The notes beneath the pieces are model-generated. The model did no database searches, was not told the DNA's origin, and worked only from the letters and a program-made list of their open reading frames with translations. A stretch of 64,000 nucleotides of DNA, from contig NZ_DATIND010000080.1 of assembly GCF_035474595.1 (NCBI RefSeq), positions 1 to 64,000 of the forward strand. Reading direction: 5' to 3'. This DNA is from Longimicrobium sp. GTDB taxonomy: Bacteria; Gemmatimonadota; Gemmatimonadetes; Longimicrobiales; Longimicrobiaceae. This document shows, in pieces, positions 1 through 7,078 of the stretch (positions within the stretch are counted from its first letter, which is position 1; every line of letters starts with the position of its first letter). The translations under genes and the position numbers were made by a program.

Positions 1-225
1 GCGATGATGCCGGTCCCGAGGACAATCGGCGCGGTGCGAGCGAACTCGGCCTGCCACGGTCGCACTCCACAGGAAGATGCCACTGAAGTGGCGGCTACAA
101 CGGCACGCAGTCCGCCTTCGCGGACTTCATCGGTGCGAGACGACCCGCGGCGCGCCGACTCGCATCACCGCGGCCGCGATGATGCCGGTCCCGAGGACAA
201 TCGGCGCGGTGCGAGCGAACTCGGC
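1..225. repeat. Perfect 50-bp direct repeat, period 175 bp
   Basis: Bases 1-50 and 176-225 are identical (both begin GCGATGATGCCGG and end AACTCGGC). The first copy is cut by the window edge, so the tandem duplication may extend to the left. The duplicated unit contains the left arm of the family A palindrome. No coding function is evident. Confidence 0.9.
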
Positions 226-272
226 GCAGGCCGAGTGCGTGCAGTTGTAGCCGCCACTTTAGTGGCATCTTT
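74..272. repeat. Family A paired palindromic repeat, copy 1
   Basis: Two inverted arms flank a roughly 100-bp spacer. The left arm (about 74-131) carries the palindrome CCACTGAAGTGG, then GCTACAACGGCACGCAG, then the hairpin AGTCCGCCTTCGCGGACTT. The right arm (about 241-272) is the inverse, GCAGTTGTAGCCGCCACTTT. The same two-hairpin unit recurs at 22388 and 40539, and partly at 44551. Confidence 0.8.
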
Positions 273-304
273 CCAACACCGGCCTTCGCACTAACGCACC
301 AACG

Positions 305-352
305 CACTCCCGCACTCCCGCACTCCCGCACTCCCGCACTCCCGCACTCCCG
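305..352. repeat. (CACTCCCG)6 tandem repeat at dprA stop
   Basis: Six perfect 8-bp copies run up to the dprA stop codon (358-360). On the dprA strand the unit reads GTGCGGGA, a member of the GTGC repeat class found at many gene ends in this window. Degenerate copies continue leftwards to about 290. Confidence 0.9.
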
Positions 353-357
353 CACTT

Positions 358-1497
358 CTACCGCCGCCGATACTGCTTGCCCGGCAGCGATTCGACCAGC
401 TCGCGCAACTCCAGCCCCAGCAGCGCGGCCAGCACGTTGCTCGGCGCCAGCTCGGCCGCGGCGGCGATGTCGTCCACCGGCCGCGGGTCCGCCGTGAGCG
501 CGGCGTAGACCTTCGCCTCGTCGGGCGCCAGGTCCGCGGGCGGGGGCGGCGGCACGTCGGGGTTGGCGGGCGACGCGGGGCCGGCCGACGCGGTGAAGGC
601 GTGGCCCACGCCGCGCAGCTCCTCCAGGATGTCGGCCGCGGTGGTGACCAGGCTGGCGCCCTCCTTCAGCAGCTGGTTCGTCCCCGCGCTCTGCGGGCTG
701 CCGATGGGACCGGGCACGGCGAACACCTCCTTCCCCTGCTCCAGCGCGTAGCTCACCGTGTGCTGCGCCCCGCTCTTCTCCCCCATCTCCACCACCAGCA
801 CGCCCAGGCTGAGCGCGGCGATCAGCCGGTTGCGGCGCGGGAAGTTCCCCGCGTTCGGCTCCTCGCCCGGCGCCAGCTCGGTCAGCAGCAGCCCGCGCTC
901 GCGCACCCGGGCGAACAGCTTCTCGTTCTCCGGCGGATAGACGCGGTCGATGCCGTGGCCCAGGACGCCGACGGTGGTTCCGCCCGCGTCCAGCGCCGCC
1001 GCGTGCGCCGCGCTGTCGATCCCCCGCGCCATCCCGCTGACGATGGACAGCCCCGCGCGCGCCAGCTCGCCGGAAAGGGAGATGGCGGTGCGCCGCCCGT
1101 AATCCGTGGGCGAGCGCGTGCCCACCACGCCGATGCCGGGCGCGGCCAGCAGCGCCAGGTCGCCGATGGCGAAGAGGAGGTACGGCCGGTCCGGCAGATT
1201 CCGGAACGCGTCCGGGTACGCCGCGTCGTCGGGGGTGATGGCCACGGCGCCCGCCTCGCGCAGCGTCCGCATCGCCTCGTGGGTGCGGCGCAGCCCGTCG
1301 TCGGTGGCCGCGGCGCGGAGGCGCTTCACGAACTCGCGCCCGAAGCCGGGGACCGCCGCCAGCTCGTCCTCGCGCGCGGCCAGCACGCGCTCGGCCGAGC
1401 CGAAGCGCGCCAGCAGCGCCGACAATCGCGCCGGTCCGATGCCGTCGACGATCGCCAGCCGGAGGATGGGTTCCAGCGCGGAGGAGGAGAGGGGCAT
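358..1497 (-). CDS. dprA: DNA-processing protein DprA
   Basis: DprA (Smf) protects incoming single-stranded DNA and loads RecA on it during natural transformation in the cytoplasm. The 379-residue product has a helix-hairpin-helix-like N-terminus (about residues 13-60). The Rossmann-type processing domain follows, with GVVGTRSPTDYG (about 122), SGMARGIDSAAH (about 155), GVLGHGIDRVYPPEN (about 177) and FPRRNRLIAALS (about 219). A winged-helix C-terminus ends the protein (about 315-379). A proline run (about 300) links the last two. The length is normal for the family. It begins 9 bp after the obgE stop, so the two are probably cotranscribed. Other competence genes are not in the window, so actual transformability is unknown. 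Confidence 0.95.
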   Translation of the reverse strand: MPLSSSALEPILRLAIVDGIGPARLSALLARFGSAERVLAAREDELAAVPGFGREFVKRLRAAATDDGLRRTHEAMRTLREAGAVAITPDDAAYPDAFRNLPDRPYLLFAIGDLALLAAPGIGVVGTRSPTDYGRRTAISLSGELARAGLSIVSGMARGIDSAAHAAALDAGGTTVGVLGHGIDRVYPPENEKLFARVRERGLLLTELAPGEEPNAGNFPRRNRLIAALSLGVLVVEMGEKSGAQHTVSYALEQGKEVFAVPGPIGSPQSAGTNQLLKEGASLVTTAADILEELRGVGHAFTASAGPASPANPDVPPPPPADLAPDEAKVYAALTADPRPVDDIAAAAELAPSNVLAALLGLELRELVESLPGKQYRRR

Positions 1498-1506
1498 CCG
1501 CGGGCC

Positions 1507-2535
1507 TCAGGGGCGCCAGGGCTCGGGCTGGTCGTCGTGCGCCTTCTCCTCCTCCACCGCCTTCGCCGCGTGCTGCCACAGCCCTTCCAGCAGCGTGTCC
1601 AGCCCGCGCCGGGCCACCGAGGAGATGACGAACTGCCCCCACGCCTCGGGCGCGTCGACCCGCGGCGTGGGCCAGTCGGGCGGGAGCAGGTCGGCCTTGG
1701 TGAAGACGACCGCGTGCGGCTTGGCGGCCAGCTCGGCCGAGTAGGCGCGCAGCTCGTCCATCAGCCGCGTGTACTCCTCCTGCGGCTCCAGCGCGTCGGC
1801 GGGGATCATGATGGCCAGCGTGCGGGTGCGCTCGATGTGGCGCAGGAACTGGTGCCCCAGCCCCTTCCCCTCGTGCGCGCCCTCGATGATCCCCGGGATG
1901 TCGGCGACGACGAAGGTGCGGTGCCCGGGGAGCTGCACCACGCCCAGGTTGGGCGTCAGCGTGGTGAACGGATAGTCCGCCACCTTCGGCGTCGCGGCCG
2001 AGACCGAGGAAAGGAAGGTCGACTTCCCCGCGTTCGGCTCGCCGACCAGCCCCACGTCGGCAATCAGCTTCAGTTCCAGCGCGATCCGCCGCTCCTGCCC
2101 GGCGAGGCCCGAGTCGGCGCGGCGCGGGGCCTGGTTGGTGGAGGTGGCGAAGCGCGCGTTCCCCCATCCCCCGCGCCCGCCCGCGGCCACCACCATCTCC
2201 TGTCCGTTCTCCAGCAGCTCGCCCAGCACCTCGCCCGTCTCCACGTCGCGCACCGTGGTTCCCGGCGGCACGCGCAGCACCAGGTGCTCGCCGCTGCGGC
2301 CGGTGGAGTTGGTGCCCTCGCCCTTGTTGCCGTTGGGCGCCGCGTACTTCTGCCGATAGCGATAGTCGAGCAGCGTGGACATCTGCCCGTCCGCCCGCAG
2401 GATGATGTCGCCGCCGCGGCCGCCGTCGCCGCCGTCAGGGCCGCCCATGGGCGCGAACGACTCGCGGCGGAACGAGGATGCCCCCGGCCCGCCATCGCCC
2501 GCCTTGATCTGGATTTCCGCGTAATCGAGAAACAC
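1507..2535 (-). CDS. obgE: GTPase ObgE/CgtA
   Basis: Obg is an essential GTPase that binds the 50S ribosomal subunit and links ribosome assembly to stress signalling. The 342-residue protein has the glycine-rich Obg fold first (residues 1 to about 157, with GGPDGGDGGRGGDI near 32). The G domain follows, with G1 GEPNAGKST, G3 DIPGIIEG and G4 FTKADLL. It ends at about residue 342 without the extra C-terminal OCT domain of Bacillus-type Obg, as is common outside Firmicutes. It lies 9 bp upstream of dprA on the same strand and 165 bp downstream of the decarboxylase-like gene. Confidence 0.96.
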   Translation of the reverse strand: MFLDYAEIQIKAGDGGPGASSFRRESFAPMGGPDGGDGGRGGDIILRADGQMSTLLDYRYRQKYAAPNGNKGEGTNSTGRSGEHLVLRVPPGTTVRDVETGEVLGELLENGQEMVVAAGGRGGWGNARFATSTNQAPRRADSGLAGQERRIALELKLIADVGLVGEPNAGKSTFLSSVSAATPKVADYPFTTLTPNLGVVQLPGHRTFVVADIPGIIEGAHEGKGLGHQFLRHIERTRTLAIMIPADALEPQEEYTRLMDELRAYSAELAAKPHAVVFTKADLLPPDWPTPRVDAPEAWGQFVISSVARRGLDTLLEGLWQHAAKAVEEEKAHDDQPEPWRP

Positions 2536-2649
2536 GTCCGCCCACCTCCGGATAAACCCGTCAGGGGGATGAAGATCACCCCTCCCGATCCATCTCTTCT
2601 CTCCTCCCCACCGCCGGTTTCGGTAGATGGAGATCGGAGGATCCGCCCC

Positions 2650-2711
2650 AATGCAGCCCTGCAGTCGCGGAGCGACTTGGTGCTTTTGTTGCCCCCGATT
2701 TCAATCGGGGG
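2650..2711. repeat. Double hairpin overlapping the 2701-3336 gene stop
   Basis: A stem GCAGTCGC/GCGACT-type hairpin (about 2661-2680) is followed by the perfect 9-bp stem CCCCCGATT/AATCGGGGG (2692-2711). The second stem includes the stop codon of the minus-strand gene. There is no T-run on that strand, so this looks more like a dispersed repeat than a classical terminator. Confidence 0.5.
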
Positions 2712-3336
2712 AAGATGCCAATGGCTCGGGCGATGCCGCCGCCTTCGCGCGGATCTCGCCCCACAGCGCGCGCACCCGCTCCGCCGCTTCGGGGGCGACG
2801 AAGCCGCACGCGATCTCCATCGCCTCGTCCACCTCGGCCACCGACGCGCCGGTGTTCAGCGCGCCGCGGAGATGCGAATGCAGCTGGCGTGGCACGTTCC
2901 AGACCGCCAGCAGCGCGGCGATGCACAGCTCGCGCACGCGCAGCTCCAGCCCCGGCCGCCCGATCACCCGGCCGTAGCCGCCGGTGACCATCCAGTCCTC
3001 GAAATCGGGGTGCAGCGCGCGGACGTTCTCGCGCAGCTTCCCGTAGTTCGCGCCGTAGACGGCGTGGCAGACGACGTCTCCCCGCGCCTCCCACGACGCG
3101 GGATCCTCCCCCAGCGCGGGCGGGGCGGGGGAGCCGCCGACCTCGCGCCAGACGCCGAGCGAGTTCAGCGCGTCCGGAAAGCCCACGAACAGGTGCGACT
3201 GGAGGATCACCTCCTCCACCGCCGTCGCGTCGGCCGCGCCGCGCGCCTCCTCCAGCGCGCGCCGCACCGCCCCCGCGTCGCGCGTCGCCAGGGCGGCGGC
3301 CACGCGCAGCAGCGCGCGCCGCGCCGCGTCAGGCAT
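2701..3336 (-). CDS. Carboxymuconolactone decarboxylase family protein
   Basis: The 211-residue protein resembles the all-helical carboxymuconolactone decarboxylase/AhpD fold. This family includes decarboxylases and thioredoxin-like peroxidase partners. The central and C-terminal helices (ELCIAALLAVWNVPRQLHSH and the following GASVAEVDEAMEIACGF) match the usual core with the conserved histidine. The AhpD CxxC pair is absent, so a peroxidase-reductase role is unlikely and the substrate is unknown. Its ATG overlaps the asparaginase stop by 8 bp (shared ATGCCTGA), which implies translational coupling with that gene. The C-terminus is encoded inside the hairpin at 2692-2711. Confidence 0.8.
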   Translation of the reverse strand: MPDAARRALLRVAAALATRDAGAVRRALEEARGAADATAVEEVILQSHLFVGFPDALNSLGVWREVGGSPAPPALGEDPASWEARGDVVCHAVYGANYGKLRENVRALHPDFEDWMVTGGYGRVIGRPGLELRVRELCIAALLAVWNVPRQLHSHLRGALNTGASVAEVDEAMEIACGFVAPEAAERVRALWGEIRAKAAASPEPLASSPD

Positions 3337-4342
3337 CCGGCGCCTGCAGGGCGATCGCGGGGCGGATCTGGCCGACCGGCTCGCCGCGCGTGTTCAGCAG
3401 CTCGGGATAGGCGTGGTGATGCAGCGCGCCGTAGTCGTCCTCGCTGATCAGGTCCAGCTCGCGCAGCACGCCCAGGATGGCCGGGGCCACCGCCCGCGCG
3501 GCGCCGTCCTCCACCTTCAGCGCGATCCCCAGCTCCGCGCCGGGGACGCCCACGCAGTAGACGCCTTCCGCGCCGACCTTGGCGAAGAGCCGCCCCGCCG
3601 CCTGCCGCATCAGCTCCGTGCAGATGCGCCCCTCGCCCGCCACCATCTCCGGGTGCGTCGTCATCGCCTCGAAGACCACGGTGGGCGACCGCTCGCCCGC
3701 GCGCACCGCGGCCGCGAAGGCGGCGAACGACAGCGCCATCTGCCGCAGCGGCAGCGCGAAGCAGGGCACGCCGCACCCGTCGGTCGCCAGCGCGATCGCC
3801 TCTTCCGGCATCCGCGTCCAGCGCGACACCTCGGCCAGCAGGCGCCGCTGCACCGGGTGCTCGGGGCGGTGGTACTCGGCCGGCTCCCAGCCGTGCGCGC
3901 GGGCCAGCATCATCATCCCCGCGTGCTTGCCGGAGCAGTTGTTGTGCAGCCGCCCGGGCTCCAGGTGCGCCTCCTCCAGCTTCCGCCGCGCGTCGTCGTC
4001 GAACGGGGGGTGCGGCCCGCACGCCAGCGCGTCGCTGGTGACCGCCGCCTTCTCCAGGATGCGCGTGGCCACGCCCGTGTGGTCCGCGCTGCCGGAGTGC
4101 GAGCCGCAGCAGAGCGCCAGCTCCTCGGGCGTCAGGCCGTAGCGGTCGTACGCGCCGTCCTCCACCAGCGGAAGCGCCTGCAGCGGCTTGGCGGCCGAGC
4201 GGAAGAAGGTGATCAGGTCGGGGTCGCCGGCGCCGGCCCGCAGGCGGCCCTCGGCGTCGACCACGGCCACGTGCACGCGGTGGCGGCTTTCCGGCACGCC
4301 GCCGCGCGTGACCTCGATGCTGCACTCCGTCGCTTCGTTCAT
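3329..4342 (-). CDS. Asparaginase II family protein
   Basis: The product (337 residues from the chosen ATG) matches the asparaginase II family typified by the thermolabile Rhizobium etli enzyme. Members hydrolyse L-asparagine to aspartate and ammonia, usually in the cytoplasm. Visible signatures are FFRSAAKPLQALPLVEDG near residue 45, CCGSHSG near 80, NNCSGKHAGMM near 140 and ATDGCGVPCFALPL near 190. The upstream in-frame extension (to 4525) is arginine- and proline-rich and looks non-coding, so the start at 4342 with MNEATECSIEV is preferred. The stop overlaps the start of the next gene, so the pair is likely translated together. The link between the two activities is not known. Confidence 0.88.
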   Translation of the reverse strand: MNEATECSIEVTRGGVPESRHRVHVAVVDAEGRLRAGAGDPDLITFFRSAAKPLQALPLVEDGAYDRYGLTPEELALCCGSHSGSADHTGVATRILEKAAVTSDALACGPHPPFDDDARRKLEEAHLEPGRLHNNCSGKHAGMMMLARAHGWEPAEYHRPEHPVQRRLLAEVSRWTRMPEEAIALATDGCGVPCFALPLRQMALSFAAFAAAVRAGERSPTVVFEAMTTHPEMVAGEGRICTELMRQAAGRLFAKVGAEGVYCVGVPGAELGIALKVEDGAARAVAPAILGVLRELDLISEDDYGALHHHAYPELLNTRGEPVGQIRPAIALQAPDA

Positions 4343-4530
4343 CCGTTTCCCGGGGTGGCGGTCGCGGGGGGAAGATAAGCGCGCTCCCCGGCGCGGCAAC
4401 CGCCCGCAGCGGACGCCGCCCGCATTCCGCCACCGGCGCAACAGCCGCTCCATCTCCGTGCCCCATCCCGCAACCAAACAGGGCGCCTCGCAGGGGAGCG
4501 CCCGGTTGCATCCGCTTGGCCGCATTCGCG

Positions 4531-4752
4531 TCAGCCGCCCCAGCCTTCCGGCGTCGCGTCGAAGTCCTCGGCCATGTGGATGAGGCCGCGAGCGCTCCCT
4601 GGGCGGCGCGGCTGCCGTGGAATCCGAAGCGAGACGATCTTCGCGACGGGCTCGCCTTCCCGGGTGAGGATCACTTCGCCATGCCGCATCGCCAGATCGA
4701 CAACGGCGCGAAGCTCATCCGATGCGTCGCCCAGATCGAAGGTGGTGCTCAT
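4531..4752 (-). CDS. Phd/YefM-type antitoxin, apparently orphan
   Basis: This 73-residue protein has the layout of prevent-host-death antitoxins. A short alpha/beta DNA-binding part contains RHGEVILTREGEPVAKIV (about 24-41). The tail GLIHMAEDFDATPEGWGG is typical of the toxin-neutralising C-terminus paired with PIN-domain toxins. Such a toxin normally follows immediately. Here the next gene on the strand is the asparaginase (start 4342) and the 190 bp between them hold no reading frame of suitable size. It may be a relic, or it may act on a toxin elsewhere. Confidence 0.75.
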   Translation of the reverse strand: MSTTFDLGDASDELRAVVDLAMRHGEVILTREGEPVAKIVSLRIPRQPRRPGSARGLIHMAEDFDATPEGWGG

Positions 4753-5154
4753 GGATCCCGCAGGGTTGAGGTGATCATATCTTCAATTAAAGGATGATCT
4801 CGACGGAATCCCACAATGCGCAACCAGCCGTTGCTGTCCGTGTTGAGCCGCGCTCCGATGCGGCCGCATCCGCACCGATCCGCGGATCAGGCGCGCGCCA
4901 CATCTGCCTGCGGGCGCAAAGCGGACGGATATGCACGCGCTCCGGGCCGGGCGTAATCGTTCCCATAAATCTGGAATTTCCGCGTGAACAGGCGATGTTT
5001 GCACTCCAATCGCGACGTAGAATGTCTCATGCAAGCCCGTTGCGTCGCCGAACGCACAGGTTTATTGTTGGCTGAAAACGTAAAATCTACGGAGGCGATT
5101 CCCATCGCGCGGAGTTCGCGTGTGGGGCCTTCACACCTGGAGCGGAGGCGGACG
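4753..5154. other. Intergenic leader of the peptide array
   Basis: No convincing gene lies in these 402 bp. The stretch 5060-5095 is notably AT-rich for this genome (TTTATTGTTGGCTGAAAACG, then TAAAATCTACGG) and is the most likely promoter area for the precursor array. A TTGTTG at 5065 lies 17 bp before TACGGA, but the match is weak. The first gene has a clear GGAGCGGAGG Shine-Dalgarno region. Confidence 0.4.
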
Positions 5155-5382
5155 ATGCGCAAGAAGCTCAGCCTGAACGTGGACGAGCTCGCGGTGAGCT
5201 CGTTCGAGACCGGCGAGGGTGAAGCGGCCGGGCGCGGCACGGTGCATGGAGAAGCGGCGGCGTGTACCTGCAACGCCTCGTGCGTGTGTCCCAGCGCCAT
5301 CTACTGGTGCGCGGAGATCGCGTACACCGTGTACTCCTGCGACTACACGAAGAACGCGAGCTGCATCACCACTCCCACGTGA
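5155..5382 (+). CDS. Pinensin-like RiPP precursor 1
   Basis: First of eight tandem precursors; 75 residues. The leader MRKKLSLNVDELAVSSFETG matches the KKLxL-x-x-LxVxSF pattern shared by all of them and resembles leaders of pinensin-type lanthipeptides. A glycine/alanine linker ends in GRGTVHG, the presumed protease boundary. The core (about residues 36-75) has seven cysteines, with CTCNASCVCPS followed by YTVYSCDYTKNASC. Thr and Ser next to many Cys residues would suit thioether formation, but no modification enzyme is in the window. The ATG at 5155 is chosen because GGAGG lies 7 bp ahead and the leader motif begins there. The frame is open upstream without meaning. Confidence 0.85.
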   Translation: MRKKLSLNVDELAVSSFETGEGEAAGRGTVHGEAAACTCNASCVCPSAIYWCAEIAYTVYSCDYTKNASCITTPT

Positions 5383-5453
5383 GCGCAGAGGGGTGCGGGC
5401 CAGGCCGGTCCGCACCCCTTCCCGCATCTCCCCGATCCTCCGGAGGTGGACCG

Positions 5454-5690
5454 ATGAAGAAGCTCAGCCTGAACCTCGAACGCCTGGCCGTCACCTCGTT
5501 CTCCACCTCGGCGGCCGAGGAGGGGCGCGGCACCGTGCGCGCGGCGGCGGACGACTGCACCTGCGCGCGGTCGTGCGCCTGCCCATCGGCGTACTTCTAC
5601 TGCAACACCAACCCGGTGAACACCATCTACTCGTGCCAGTACACGGCCAACGCCAGCTGCTGGTACTCGAAGGGGTGCACTCCGGCCTGA
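5454..5690 (+). CDS. Pinensin-like RiPP precursor 2
   Basis: 78-residue precursor, 71 bp after the first. The leader is MKKLSLNLERLAVTSFSTS, the boundary is GRGTVRAAA, and the core is CTCARSCACPSAYFYC followed by NTIYSCQYTANASC and a terminal extension ending GCTPA. Eight cysteines are present, one more than in neighbours 1, 3 and 4, because of that extension. The ATG follows CGGAGGTGGACCG. The core keeps the same CTC-x3-C-x-C-x-[ST]-x-Y layout as precursors 3 and 4, so they form one subfamily (1-4). A secreted modified peptide is inferred; activity is unknown. Confidence 0.85.
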   Translation: MKKLSLNLERLAVTSFSTSAAEEGRGTVRAAADDCTCARSCACPSAYFYCNTNPVNTIYSCQYTANASCWYSKGCTPA

Positions 5691-5752
5691 AGCACCCGCT
5701 GCCCGGCCCACCCCGCGAGCAGAACGTTCCCAACCCGCGAAGTGGAGGCACG

Positions 5753-5995
5753 ATGCAACGCAAGAAGAAGCTGGACATGGACGCGCTGGCGGTGGACAGC
5801 TTCCAGACCACGGAAGCCGAGGAAGGCCGGGGCACCGTGCACGCGCGCGGGATCGAGCCCACGCCGCCGGAATACGCGTGCACCTGCGCCAACACCTGCC
5901 TGTGCAAGACGGCGTACTACCACTGCGGGACCGGATACTACACCATCTACTCCTGCGACTACACGCAGAACGGCAGCTGCGCGGTCACGCAGTGA
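5753..5995 (+). CDS. Pinensin-like RiPP precursor 3
   Basis: 80-residue precursor, 62 bp downstream of number 2. The leader MQRKKKLDMDALAVDSFQTT is followed by GRGTVHARG and a slightly longer linker (IEPTPPEYA). The core has seven cysteines, CTCANTCLCKTAYYHCGTG then YTIYSCDYTQNGSC. AGTGGAGGCACG precedes the ATG. The sequence YTIYSC is identical in precursors 2-4, and aromatic residues are frequent in all these cores. Very similar DNA in the leader-coding segments suggests recent tandem duplication. Confidence 0.85.
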   Translation: MQRKKKLDMDALAVDSFQTTEAEEGRGTVHARGIEPTPPEYACTCANTCLCKTAYYHCGTGYYTIYSCDYTQNGSCAVTQ

Positions 5996-6069
5996 CGACG
6001 GGCGGCGGGAGCGGGGCATCGCGCGCCGCTTCCGCTCCGCCCGGAAGGCATTCGTTCCACGGAGGAGCC

Positions 6070-6306
6070 ATGCAGACCCGGAAGAAGCTCGATCTGGACA
6101 CGCTGGCCGTCGACTCCTTCGCCACGGCGGCGGAGGATGGAGCGCGCGGCACCGTACGCGCGCACGAGAACGAGCCGGACGTGGCCGCGAGGGGGTGCAC
6201 CTGCCAGGGCACCTGCCTGTGCCCCACCGCCTACTACAACTGCGGCACCGGCCCGTACACCATCTACTCGTGCGAGTACACGGCCAACAACAGCTGCCAC
6301 GTGTAG
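6070..6306 (+). CDS. Pinensin-like RiPP precursor 4
   Basis: 78-residue precursor, 74 bp after number 3. The leader MQTRKKLDLDTLAVDSFATA leads to ARGTVRAHE. A charged linker (NEPDVAARG) precedes the core CTCQGTCLCPTAYYNCGTG followed by YTIYSCEYTANNSCHV, with seven cysteines. The strong Shine-Dalgarno GGAGGAG ends 2 bp before the ATG. The core is closest to that of precursor 3 and ends two residues after the last cysteine, so the cysteine framework itself seems to define the product. Confidence 0.85.
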   Translation: MQTRKKLDLDTLAVDSFATAAEDGARGTVRAHENEPDVAARGCTCQGTCLCPTAYYNCGTGPYTIYSCEYTANNSCHV

Positions 6307-6353
6307 CCGGAACGCACGGGTTCATCTCCGCCGGGCAAAGGGACGCAAGCACG

Positions 6354-6602
6354 ATGAAGAAGCTGAAGCTGGACCCCGGGTCGCTCTCCGTGCAGGGATT
6401 CGAGACCGCGCCCGCCGCTCCCGCCCGCGGCACCGTGCAGGCGCTGGCCAGGGGCGTCTGCACCGCGCTGGCGAGCTGCCCGTGCGACACCGGCCAGTGG
6501 GCATGCGGCCCGTTCACCAACCAATCGTGCGACTACACGCGGGCCGGCAACACCTGCGACTCGTTTCCCACCGAGGTGGACCCGACCTGCATCTGTGCGT
6601 GA
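6354..6602 (+). CDS. Pinensin-like RiPP precursor 5 (divergent core)
   Basis: 82-residue precursor, 47 bp after number 4. The leader MKKLKLDPGSLSVQGFETA is the most divergent of the array (GF replaces SF). The boundary ARGTVQALA is kept. The core CTALASCPCDTGQWACG, then NQSCDYTRAGNTC and a tail PTEVDPTCICA, holds eight cysteines. Only the second half resembles precursors 1-4. The Shine-Dalgarno is weak (AAAGGGA about 12 bp upstream), so expression may be lower than that of its neighbours. Confidence 0.82.
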   Translation: MKKLKLDPGSLSVQGFETAPAAPARGTVQALARGVCTALASCPCDTGQWACGPFTNQSCDYTRAGNTCDSFPTEVDPTCICA

Positions 6603-6630
6603 CACGCCGACCCCAACCCGGAGACGGACG

Positions 6631-6834
6631 ATGAAGAAGCTGGAGCTCTCGATCGACCAGCTGGCGGTGGACTCGTTCCCCACCGAAGCCGCCGCGCTCG
6701 AGGAGCGCGGCACCGTGCGCGGCGCGGCGGCCCCGTGCACCGCGTTCGACAGCTGCTACTGCAACACCTCGCTGTACCGCTGCGGAACCATCCGGGCAAC
6801 ATACTCGTGCCCGGCCACGCAGATCTGCCTGTAG
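6631..6834 (+). CDS. Pinensin-like RiPP precursor 6 (short subfamily)
   Basis: 67-residue precursor, 28 bp after number 5, first of the short subfamily (6-8). The leader MKKLELSIDQLAVDSFPTE is nearly identical in 7 and 8, at DNA level too. The boundary is ERGTVRGAA and the core CTAFDSCYCNTSLYRCGT then ATYSCPATQIC has six cysteines. The second half (YSCPATxxC) is shorter than the YSCxYTxNxSC of precursors 1-4. The ribosome site is CGGAGACGGACG. Confidence 0.85.
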   Translation: MKKLELSIDQLAVDSFPTEAAALEERGTVRGAAAPCTAFDSCYCNTSLYRCGTIRATYSCPATQICL

Positions 6835-6860
6835 CGCGGCTCGCAACCGGGAGACGGAAG

Positions 6861-7067
6861 ATGAAGAAGCTGGAGCTCTCGATCGACAGGCTGGAGGTGG
6901 ACTCGTTCCCCACCGCGGCCGCCGCGCCGCCCGAGCCGGGGACGGTGCAGGGGCAGGCGGCCGACTGCACGTCGCCCGCGACCTGCAAGTGCCCCACCTC
7001 GCTGTGGGCGTGCGGCACCGTCGCGTTCACCGCGTACTCCTGCCCGGCGAGCTGGAACTGCGTCTGA
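6861..7067 (+). CDS. Pinensin-like RiPP precursor 7 (short subfamily)
   Basis: 68-residue precursor, 26 bp after number 6, with the same GGGAGACGGAAG ribosome site. The leader is MKKLELSIDRLEVDSFPTA. The boundary reads EPGTVQGQA, so the arginine before GTV is not essential. The core CTSPATCKCPTSLWACGT then FTAYSCPASWNC has six cysteines in the same spacing as precursor 6. Strong DNA identity to genes 6 and 8 over the leader suggests duplication or conversion between them. Confidence 0.85.
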   Translation: MKKLELSIDRLEVDSFPTAAAAPPEPGTVQGQAADCTSPATCKCPTSLWACGTVAFTAYSCPASWNCV

Positions 7068-7078
7068 AGGAGGAGATG

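Noticed and set aside
601-3447. 948-residue plus-strand frame across dprA, obgE and the decarboxylase gene
   Set aside because: It spans three recognised minus-strand genes and is low-complexity; no domain is recognisable.
4783-5034. 83-residue minus-strand and 93-residue plus-strand frames in the leader of the peptide array
   Set aside because: No ribosome site, no homology pattern and atypical composition; they overlap the probable promoter region.
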